From the NCBI GenBank assembly GCA_019359355.1, contig JAHHHM010000009.1:1-64000 (forward strand): a stretch of 64,000 bases of DNA, written 5' to 3'. Shown here piece by piece: positions 17,414-23,983 of this stretch. Under the pieces are notes generated by a model that saw nothing but the letters and a program-made list of their open reading frames with translations, was not told where the DNA came from and ran no database searches. Position 1 is the stretch's first letter. Every line of letters begins with the position of its first letter. A program made the translations under genes and the position numbers. This stretch comes from Microcoleus vaginatus WJT46-NPBG5 (lineage in GTDB: Bacteria; Cyanobacteriota; Cyanobacteriia; Cyanobacteriales; Oscillatoriaceae).

Positions 17414-17713
17414 GGCGGGAGGTAAACTTGACCGGCAGCGCAGCGCTAGTGCGATTTCAGTTCGGTTTTGGGGTGTGCTGCCAACCCCCAACCGCTCTAA
17501 TTTTCAATCGGTCATTTTCCCCTCACGTCAGGCGAAAGGTAAGAATACTCAATTTTTCTCAAAACCCTACGCCAAAGATGAGGGGAACTTTCAATTTGGG
17601 GGTTCCTGTACTTCTAAAGCAGATTTGTTCAATTTTAAGAATTCGGTTAAAAGCCAACTAGATCCTTAGTAGTTGGGTTTCTCTGGCCTGTTGTATGCTT
17701 TTAAAGCTTACGC

Positions 17714-17866
17714 TTAGCGTCTTTTCTGATTCTGTAGCATCAGGCCGGCAAAACATAATAAAAGTGTGAAAAGCAACACACCGAAAACGATTGGGTTAAA
17801 AGGGCCATCCGTAGAGGCTGCCAAAGCTCCCTGTTCTAGGCCGGCATCATAAAGAATCTCGTTCAT
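17714..17866 (-). CDS. 50-residue single-span membrane ORF
   Basis: The ORF runs from ATG 17866 to TAA 17714 on the minus strand, between cruF and cruG. The translation begins MNEILYDAGLEQGALAAS, followed by GPFNPIVFGVLLFTLLLCFA as one clear membrane helix and a basic tail QNQKRR, a positive-inside pattern. Codon use and the acidic N-terminus with basic C-terminus look like a real small thylakoid or plasma-membrane peptide. I compared it mentally with PsbM, PsbX, Psb30, PsaM, PsaX, PetG, PetM and PetN and it fits none. There is no strong Shine-Dalgarno. Its function is unknown. Confidence 0.5.
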   Translation of the reverse strand: MNEILYDAGLEQGALAASTDGPFNPIVFGVLLFTLLLCFAGLMLQNQKRR

Positions 17867-17986
17867 CTATACAAACTCACTAATGTTTTGCTATTTGATG
17901 AAAAAATTTTAAACGTCTAGTCTGTTATTTGTCCTCCGTGTGAGCGTGCGAACAAATGACTTGTTAACGATGAGAAAGGTTTTCTT

Positions 17987-19207
17987 GTGCTTACCAATTT
18001 TTTTTCTATCGCTTACCCGATATCTACTAATTTGTCAATAAATTATTGGTCATTAGGGCTGCTGCTGTTTCAAGTGCCGGCAGTGGCAATTTTGCTGTCG
18101 CGTCTGATTAAAGGGCCAACCCGCAAGCCACCGATTGAACCGCAACCGGCAACTTTGGATTTGTTGGGAAAGGTGAGTGTGGTTGTGCCCACGCTGAATG
18201 AGGCAGAACGAATTGGCCCGTGTTTGGCCGGCTTGACTCGCCAAAGTTATGAAGTTCGGGAAATGATTGTGGTAGACAGTCGATCCCAGGATGGGACAGC
18301 AGAATTGGTGAAGGCTGCCGGCGAGAAAGATCCCCGATTTCGGGTGATTACAGACGATCCGCTGCCGGCCGGCTGGGTGGGACGTCCGTGGGCGTTGCAC
18401 ACCGGCTTTTACCACACTTCAGATGGCAGCGAATGGTTTTTGGGAATGGATGCCGATACTCAACCGAGTCCGGGTTTGGTTGCCGGTTTAGTCGCAACCG
18501 CTGAGGCGGAGGGTTACGATTTGGTGTCTCTGTCGCCGCAATTTATTCTGAAATATCCCGGGGAATTGTGGTTGCAGCCGGCACTGTTACTCACCCTCGT
18601 CTACCGATTTGGCCCAACCGGCACTGGCGCAGATACGGCAGAACGAGTGATGGCAAACGGTCAGTGTTTTCTGTGCCGGCGCTCTGTTTTAAGCCAGCTA
18701 GATGGCTACAGCAGCGCCCGTAGTTCGTTTTGTGATGATGTCACCTTAGCCAGAAACATCGCCGCTAAAGGCTTTAAAGTTGGCTTCTGGGATGGGGCAA
18801 AGGTGTTGAAGGTGCGGATGTATGAAGGTGCGGCGGAAACTTGGCGCGAGTGGGGAAGATCGCTTGATCTTAAAGATGCTTCTTCATCGGGTCAAATTTG
18901 GGGCGATTTGTGGCTGTTGCTAGCAATTCAAGGTTTACCCCTGCCGGTTTTACTCAGCTACTGGTTTCTGTCTCCCCCGCTTTCCCTCTCTCCCTCTCTC
19001 CCGCTTTCCCTATTGGGATTAAATTTGTTTTTGCTGGCAATTCGATTTGCTTTAAACTTCGCAATTGCCCCCTCTTATGATCGCTCACAAGCATCTGCCG
19101 GCTGGATGTTTTGGCTGTCTCCGTTGGCAGATCCTTTAGCTGTGGTGCGAATTTTTCTTTCCGCCATTCAAAGACCAACTCAATGGCGGGGGCGAAAATA
19201 TGAGTAA
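17987..19207 (+). CDS. cruG: Carotenoid 2'-O-glycosyltransferase CruG
   Basis: A 406-residue GT2-type membrane glycosyltransferase. An N-terminal hydrophobic segment is followed by the GT-A nucleotide-binding start VVVPTLNEAERIG (about residues 64-76), a DxD-like MDADTQPSPG (about 150-160), and a C-terminal pair of hydrophobic segments. With CruF it makes myxol glycosides by transferring a sugar to the 2'-hydroxyl. The GTG start at 17987 has GAGAAAGG at good spacing. A low-complexity LSPSLPLSL stretch sits in the C-terminal membrane region, encoded by a CT-rich tract at about 18966-19010. Confidence 0.9.
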   Translation: MLTNFFSIAYPISTNLSINYWSLGLLLFQVPAVAILLSRLIKGPTRKPPIEPQPATLDLLGKVSVVVPTLNEAERIGPCLAGLTRQSYEVREMIVVDSRSQDGTAELVKAAGEKDPRFRVITDDPLPAGWVGRPWALHTGFYHTSDGSEWFLGMDADTQPSPGLVAGLVATAEAEGYDLVSLSPQFILKYPGELWLQPALLLTLVYRFGPTGTGADTAERVMANGQCFLCRRSVLSQLDGYSSARSSFCDDVTLARNIAAKGFKVGFWDGAKVLKVRMYEGAAETWREWGRSLDLKDASSSGQIWGDLWLLLAIQGLPLPVLLSYWFLSPPLSLSPSLPLSLLGLNLFLLAIRFALNFAIAPSYDRSQASAGWMFWLSPLADPLAVVRIFLSAIQRPTQWRGRKYE

Positions 19208-19321
19208 TCCTGATATCTTGCACTTCTAAGGTGCCGGCATAGGGGTTGGTTTTGACGCTAAAATCCTGCTGATTTTCTTCACTTACCCGCCCCTCTCTCA
19301 ATTTTTTGCTGAGATTAAAAG

Positions 19322-20122
19322 ATGTTTGAAATCTTTAAGGATATTCCCGTTGTTTATCTAGGCTTAATTGGCAGCTTATTTGCCGGCTTAGCAACGGGAA
19401 TTGGGGCCATTCCTATTTTTTTGATTCCTAATATAACCAAAAGAATTCAAGGGATGATGATGGGGTTCGGGGCTGGCGTGATGCTAGCCGCAACCTCATT
19501 TTCACTGATTATTCCGGCAATAGAAGCGGCTTCAGATAACACCGGAAATCGTATTTGGGCTGCTACGATTGTGGTAATAGGGATTCTTTTAGGCGGTATT
19601 TTTTTACTATATAGCAATCAATATCTTCCCCACGAACACTTTTTTAAAGGGCATGAAGGAGCTGATAATAATAACTTAAAAAGAATTTGGCTATTTGTAA
19701 TCGCAATTGCGATTCATAACTTTCCCGAAGGATTAGCCGTGGGTGTGGGATTTGGTGGGGGAAATGTTGCCAATGGCATTGCCTTAGCTACCGGCATCGG
19801 GTTGCAAAACTTACCAGAAGGGCTTGTCGTTGCTTTAGCCTTGCTGGGTGAAAAATATTCTAAACGGAATGCTTTCTTAATTGCGCTGTTTACCGGCTTA
19901 GTTGAACCCATCGGCGGCGTGATTGGGGCGGGAGTGGTTTCGCTTGCCCAATTTTTTATGCCGTGGGCGATGGCGTTCGCTGCCGGTGCAATGCTATTTG
20001 TGATTAGCGATGAAATTATCCCCGAATCTCACCAATTAGGGTTTGAAAAAGAAGCAACCTTTGGGGTGATGATCGGGTTTGTGGTGATGATGTTTTTGGA
20101 TGTCACCTTGGGGAGTGGCTAA
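19322..20122 (+). CDS. ZIP-family divalent metal transporter
   Basis: A 266-residue membrane protein with about eight spans and both ZIP metal-site signatures: HNFPEG at residues 132-137 (helix IV) and QNLPEG at 162-167 (helix V). A short His-containing loop LPHEHFFKGHEG precedes helix IV. ZIP proteins bring zinc or other divalent metals into the cytosol. The form is closest to bacterial ZupT/GufA types. The ATG starts one base after the preceding TTAAAAG. Heptamer repeats follow the stop. Confidence 0.9.
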   Translation: MFEIFKDIPVVYLGLIGSLFAGLATGIGAIPIFLIPNITKRIQGMMMGFGAGVMLAATSFSLIIPAIEAASDNTGNRIWAATIVVIGILLGGIFLLYSNQYLPHEHFFKGHEGADNNNLKRIWLFVIAIAIHNFPEGLAVGVGFGGGNVANGIALATGIGLQNLPEGLVVALALLGEKYSKRNAFLIALFTGLVEPIGGVIGAGVVSLAQFFMPWAMAFAAGAMLFVISDEIIPESHQLGFEKEATFGVMIGFVVMMFLDVTLGSG

Positions 20123-20131
20123 AAGCTTTCT

Positions 20132-20234
20132 TAGGGAGGGAATGGGGAATGGGGAATGGGGCATGGGGCATCGTTAATCAATAGTAGAGAATACTCTCTG
20201 ACTCTTCCCTAGCCCCTAGTCCCTAGTCCCTAGC
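20132..20234 (+). repeat. Two heptamer clusters after the ZIP gene
   Basis: GGGGAAT/GGGGCAT units (20132-20171) and then CCCTAGT units (about 20207-20234) in tandem. They separate the convergent ZIP and rnhA genes. Confidence 0.8.
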
Positions 20235-20241
20235 CTATCTC

Positions 20242-21192
20242 TTAGTCCACTCGTTCCAGCTGCCAGAGGATTTGGTTGCCCTCGCGCCGCACTCGTGAGA
20301 CGATCCAGTTTCGCCACACCCAGTTGTCTCCTCGACTGGTAACGGCGCTGGCGTTGACATCCATTAAGTCGGCAAGTTCGGAACTGGTGATGAGGTAGCG
20401 TTTTTCAGCGATTTCATCGGCGATCCTTAGGGTTTCTACTAAGTCCCGCAGTTGAGAGACTCTGAATTCGCTAGGTAAGTGGGTTTCGGTGGAGTCAGCA
20501 GCAAAAGGGGCAGTCGAGTCCGTCATGGCAACATCCGATGTCGAAAGGTCAGAGGGTACTGAACTGGATTGTATCGTTTTGTTTCCTAAATCGTTAGTTG
20601 CTGCTGAACTAATTACCTGTTTCACCGGCATCTGTTGCACAGAAGCGGGTTGATCGGCTGCATAGGCGCGGGCGATGGTGTCGCCGCCGTTAGTTGCTGC
20701 TGAACTAATGACCTGTTTCACCGGCATCTGTTGCAAGGAAGCGGGTTTACCGGCTGCGTAGGCGCGGGCAATGGTGTCGCAGCGATCATTATAAAAGTTG
20801 CCGGAGTGTCCTCGGACGTGTTGCCAGTTGACTTGCCGGCAGTTGAGTTTATCGAGCACTTCCCAAATGTCTTGGTTGAGGACGGGTTTGCCGGTGGAGG
20901 TTTTCCAGCCTTTCTTTTTCCAGCCTTTAATCCATTGGGTGATGCCGTTTTTCAGGTATTCGCTGTCGGTGTAGAGGGTGATGGGTTCGTCTTGACTGGC
21001 ACTTGTGAGGAATTCTAAGGCAGCAACGGCGGCTTGCATTTCCATGCGGTTGTTGGTGGTTTGGGAGTCACCCCCGCCGAGTTCATGGGTGGAACCATCA
21101 GCGTAGCAAACAACGACTCCCCAGCCGCCTGGGCCGGGGTTGCCGGTGCACGCGCCATCGGTGTAAATACTTTGGATTTTGCTAGAAGACAT
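20242..21192 (-). CDS. rnhA: Ribonuclease HI with internal duplication and C-terminal extension
   Basis: A protein of about 316 residues from ATG 21192. Further upstream codons add a non-conserved leader. The RNase H catalytic domain (about 5-150) has IYTDGACTGNPGPGGWG, NNRMEMQAAVAAL, TLYTDSEYLKNGI and HVRGHSGNFYNDRCDTIAR, with its acidic residues present. The enzyme removes RNA from RNA:DNA hybrids. The end of the domain (DTIARAYAAGKPASLQQM and on) is then repeated once at a 32-residue period, encoded by a 96-base DNA duplication. The C-terminal 70 residues carry a winged-helix-like module (ELADLMDVNASAVTSRGDNW) seen in cyanobacterial RNase HI. Confidence 0.92.
   Translation of the reverse strand: MSSSKIQSIYTDGACTGNPGPGGWGVVVCYADGSTHELGGGDSQTTNNRMEMQAAVAALEFLTSASQDEPITLYTDSEYLKNGITQWIKGWKKKGWKTSTGKPVLNQDIWEVLDKLNCRQVNWQHVRGHSGNFYNDRCDTIARAYAAGKPASLQQMPVKQVISSAATNGGDTIARAYAADQPASVQQMPVKQVISSAATNDLGNKTIQSSSVPSDLSTSDVAMTDSTAPFAADSTETHLPSEFRVSQLRDLVETLRIADEIAEKRYLITSSELADLMDVNASAVTSRGDNWVWRNWIVSRVRREGNQILWQLERVD
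20593..20786 (-). repeat. 96-base tandem duplication inside rnhA
   Basis: Two units of 96 bases. For example, CCTGTTTCACCGGCATCTGT starts at 20616 and again at 20712. They encode the doubled DTIARAYAA..QQMPVKQVISSAATN segment. The reading frame is kept. About nine in ten bases match by eye. Confidence 0.85.
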
Positions 21193-21350
21193 TAGCGAGG
21201 AATTAAGCGATGGATTCCCAAAATTATCACGGCAATCGCTATGGGAACAATACTCTATACCCAGGCCGGCAATTTCATGAAAAGCTGTCTTGAGGAGACG
21301 GCTGTTGGGTTGCAACGACAACTGCCTACCTGATTTTTTTCAAGAGTGGG

Positions 21351-21461
21351 TTACATTTCTTTGGCAACGCGCCGGTTATACCGGGCTTCGTCATAGTTAG
21401 GTTGAATCTCTACAGCGCAGTCAAAAGCGGTAATTGCGCCACGAAAATCCCCTCTCATGTA
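21351..21461 (-). pseudogene. Stranded TPR tail beyond a nonsense codon
   Basis: After the TAA at 21462-21464 the same frame stays open for 36 codons to TAA 21351. It encodes YMRGDFRGAITAFDCAVEIQ, then PNYDEARYNRRVAKEM, a standard tetratricopeptide motif whose first residues (AEFNRGDQ) lie before the stop. The upstream gene therefore once ended here. Confidence 0.8.
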
Positions 21462-22400
21462 TTACTGATCACCTCGATTAAACTCCGCCTTTGCATCTTC
21501 GCCGGCACTTTCTGCTTCCTCTTTCTCCTTTGCCTCTTCACGGGCAGTTTCTGCTTCCTCTTTCTCCTTTGCCTGTGGCGGATTATCTAATCCATTTCCA
21601 ACAAATACCGCTGCCTCTTCACGGGCAGTTTCTGCTTCCTCTTTCTCCTTTGCCTGTGGCGGATTATCTAATCCATTTCCAACAAATACCGCCTCAATCA
21701 CTTGTCCTGTCCAAATCTCATCCCACTTAGAAACTGGGGGAAGTTTTTCTAATAACTGCGTCCCAATTGTTAGCGCCTCTTCTGAGAATTCTCCATCGGC
21801 TATTTCTTTCAGCCCTATCATCCGAGTTGCCAAGTCTCGATCCGGTGCTTCCTGCAATGTTTCTCCAAACCGGCGCAACCACTGTACCCATTGTTCTGTT
21901 GTGGCGCGGTATTGCATATCCTCCCAAAAGTTTAAGGCTGTTATCTCACCAAACGGCACTTTGGCTAACAGTTGGCGAAACAAAGATTCATATTCTTCGT
22001 CACTCAACGCTTGAGATTCTCTGGCCAGCAATTGAGTGCCAATTTCTCTTGAAATTTCCCCAATTTCCCCACAACCGATTTCATTCAGCCGCACCATCCG
22101 CGTTGCTAATTCATGGTTAGGTGCGGGAGATTTTAACAGGCGATCTCGACCAAAGCGTTTTAGCCAGGAGATAAAAAATTTGTCCTGAATGCGGTTTCCC
22201 AAATGCTCTAACACCTGCGCTTGCTGCCAACCTTCTCCAATCCCATCCATGAGCTGCATAAAAAAGTTTTCATAACCGGCATCACTCAAAGGATTAATGG
22301 GGACTGGGGTTTGAGATCCCTTCTCTTCTTTTGATGATGTAAAATTTTTAAATAACTGCTGGAAGAATTGTACAAGCCGATCCCATATTTTTTTTAGCAT
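21462..22400 (-). CDS. Repeat protein related to neighbouring TPR protein, truncated by a stop
   Basis: A 312-residue protein without known function. A Lys/Phe-rich N-terminus is followed by two copies (about 40-125 and 130-215) of an 85-residue module (YENFFMQLMDGIGEGWQQAQ; WLKRFGRDRLLKSPAPNHEL; EIGTQLLARE). The same module occurs once in the next gene upstream. A 27-residue segment (AVFVGNGLDNPPQAKEKEEA and seven more) is repeated twice through an 81-base tandem duplication, then a Glu/Ala-rich linker. A TAA at 21462 cuts a TPR motif whose remainder stays in frame downstream. The short form may still be made. Confidence 0.65.
   Translation of the reverse strand: MLKKIWDRLVQFFQQLFKNFTSSKEEKGSQTPVPINPLSDAGYENFFMQLMDGIGEGWQQAQVLEHLGNRIQDKFFISWLKRFGRDRLLKSPAPNHELATRMVRLNEIGCGEIGEISREIGTQLLARESQALSDEEYESLFRQLLAKVPFGEITALNFWEDMQYRATTEQWVQWLRRFGETLQEAPDRDLATRMIGLKEIADGEFSEEALTIGTQLLEKLPPVSKWDEIWTGQVIEAVFVGNGLDNPPQAKEKEEAETAREEAAVFVGNGLDNPPQAKEKEEAETAREEAKEKEEAESAGEDAKAEFNRGDQ
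21531..21692 (-). repeat. 81-base tandem duplication in the truncated repeat protein
   Basis: Two nearly identical 81-base units (CCTCTTCACGGGCAGTTTCT starts at 21533 and 21614). A shorter degenerate third stretch is visible just before (about 21500-21530). The unit encodes 27 residues. Confidence 0.85.
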
Positions 22401-22449
22401 ACTTCTAACTTAGTATTTGCTTTTTTACAAAAGTGTAAAGATTCTGTAG

Positions 22450-22556
22450 AGCAATCCTATTTGAATTGCAGAAATTTGAAATCCGGGCCTCTTGCTATAT
22501 AACGCGAGCGAGACACTGGCATTACCGGAAAGTCTCACGAATAATTTAGGATTGCT
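22450..22556. repeat. Possible MITE-like inverted-repeat element
   Basis: AGCAATCCTA at 22450-22459 and its exact complement TAGGATTGCT at 22547-22556 bound about 107 bases without a gene. Similar terminal sequences are common between cyanobacterial genes, but the mobile nature is inferred. Confidence 0.4.
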
Positions 22557-22694
22557 ATATCAATCTATCAATTTTAGAACATTATTTTTTTTAAGAATTA
22601 ATAAAGTAATGCTATAATTAATCATTAATTAGAGGCAAGTAGATAGTAGAAAAATCTACGATCTACTAACAACTAATTAACCTGATCGGCTCAG

Positions 22695-23939
22695 CTACCC
22701 CCAGGCAGTCCCCTCAGAAGTCGGTGCATCTCCCTCGGCTTCCAATAGCAGACGGGAAGCCTCCCGACCGGCCAAGGCGACGGAATCATCCGGCTGAACG
22801 CTTAACGCTCGGTCAAAGGAGGCGATGGCTTCCTGGTGCCGGTGCAAACTGGTGAGGGCAACGCCCCGGTTGACCCAAGCCGGCCCGTAATCTGGGGCCA
22901 GGGACACCACTCGGTCAAACGATTGCAGCGCCTCATCGTGCCGGTGTAAGTAACTCAGCGCCAACCCCCGGTTAAACCAAGTTTCAATTTCACTCGGTTC
23001 CCTGGCAACGGCTTCGTTATAAGAGTTGAGAGCCTCCTCATGCCGGCCTAAAGCCATCAGCGCATCCCCTTGGCTATGCCACCCTTGGGGGAGGTCGGGT
23101 TGCAGTTGCAGCGCTTGCTGATAGCAACTGACGGCCTCTTCATGGCGGTTGAGTTTAGTGAGAGCCACCCCCCGGTTATGCCAAGCCGCCGGGAACTCTG
23201 GGTTCACTTGCAGCGCTTTTTCATAAGAGTTAAGTTCCTCTTCGTGCTGTTCTAAAGCCGAGAACGCTAAACCTCGCAGATACCAAGTGTTAGGATTGTG
23301 AGGCTCAACCTTAATCGCAGCCTCAAAGCAGGCGATTGCTTCTTCGTACCTTTCCAAGTAAAATAGCGCTCCACCCCGGTTTAACCAAGCCGCTGTTAAC
23401 TCTGGATCGAGTTGTAATGCTTGGTCATAAGAGGCAATTGCCCCTAACACATCCCCAACCCCTAATTGCTGATTTCCTTGCTCCCACCAAGCTTCAGCAT
23501 TGTCTGGTGGAGGGGCCGCAGGGGCATTAGGAGCGGCCGGTGCCGGCACCCCCCGTTCTCGCGCCAGCAATTGGCTGCCCAGTTCGTATGCCACATCTGC
23601 CAAGTCCCCGCAATTCATTTGTCCTAACCCGAGTAACTGTCTGGCTAACTCAGGATTGGGTGCCGGCGTGGCCAAAAACCGTTCGCCATAGCGCCGAAGC
23701 CAAGCCGCCCACAGTTGCAGGTTGCCGCGTTCTCCGAGATCGTCAAAAAACTTTAACACTCGTTCACGATCCCAACCTCGTTTCACCCCCTCCAGCAATT
23801 GGGTGAATAGCAGTTGATAATCTGCATCCTCCAATGCCGGTGGCGGTTTCATTCCGGCTGATACAGGCTGAGATTTTACAATTTCTCTCTTTTCACTGCC
23901 AAAAAACCGCTGCCACATTTCCTTGAGCATCTCCCGCAC
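22695..23939 (-). CDS. TPR-repeat protein with N-terminal 85-residue module
   Basis: A 414-residue soluble protein. Residues about 35-130 are the same module found twice in the neighbouring 21462-22400 product (YQLLFTQLLEGVKRGWDRER; WAAWLRRYGERFLATPAPNP; YELGSQLLARE). After a Pro/Ala linker come about seven tetratricopeptide repeats (residues about 150-395) of the pattern AWLNRGGALFYLERYEEAIA. TPRs form scaffolds for protein complexes. It is divergent from dnaX with a 44-base gap, so the two share a promoter region. The pair of related genes points to a local duplication. Confidence 0.85.
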   Translation of the reverse strand: MREMLKEMWQRFFGSEKREIVKSQPVSAGMKPPPALEDADYQLLFTQLLEGVKRGWDRERVLKFFDDLGERGNLQLWAAWLRRYGERFLATPAPNPELARQLLGLGQMNCGDLADVAYELGSQLLARERGVPAPAAPNAPAAPPPDNAEAWWEQGNQQLGVGDVLGAIASYDQALQLDPELTAAWLNRGGALFYLERYEEAIACFEAAIKVEPHNPNTWYLRGLAFSALEQHEEELNSYEKALQVNPEFPAAWHNRGVALTKLNRHEEAVSCYQQALQLQPDLPQGWHSQGDALMALGRHEEALNSYNEAVAREPSEIETWFNRGLALSYLHRHDEALQSFDRVVSLAPDYGPAWVNRGVALTSLHRHQEAIASFDRALSVQPDDSVALAGREASRLLLEAEGDAPTSEGTAWG

Positions 23940-23983
23940 CCGCGCGTCACATATTCTAGATTGTAGGCAACGCTTACACCTCC

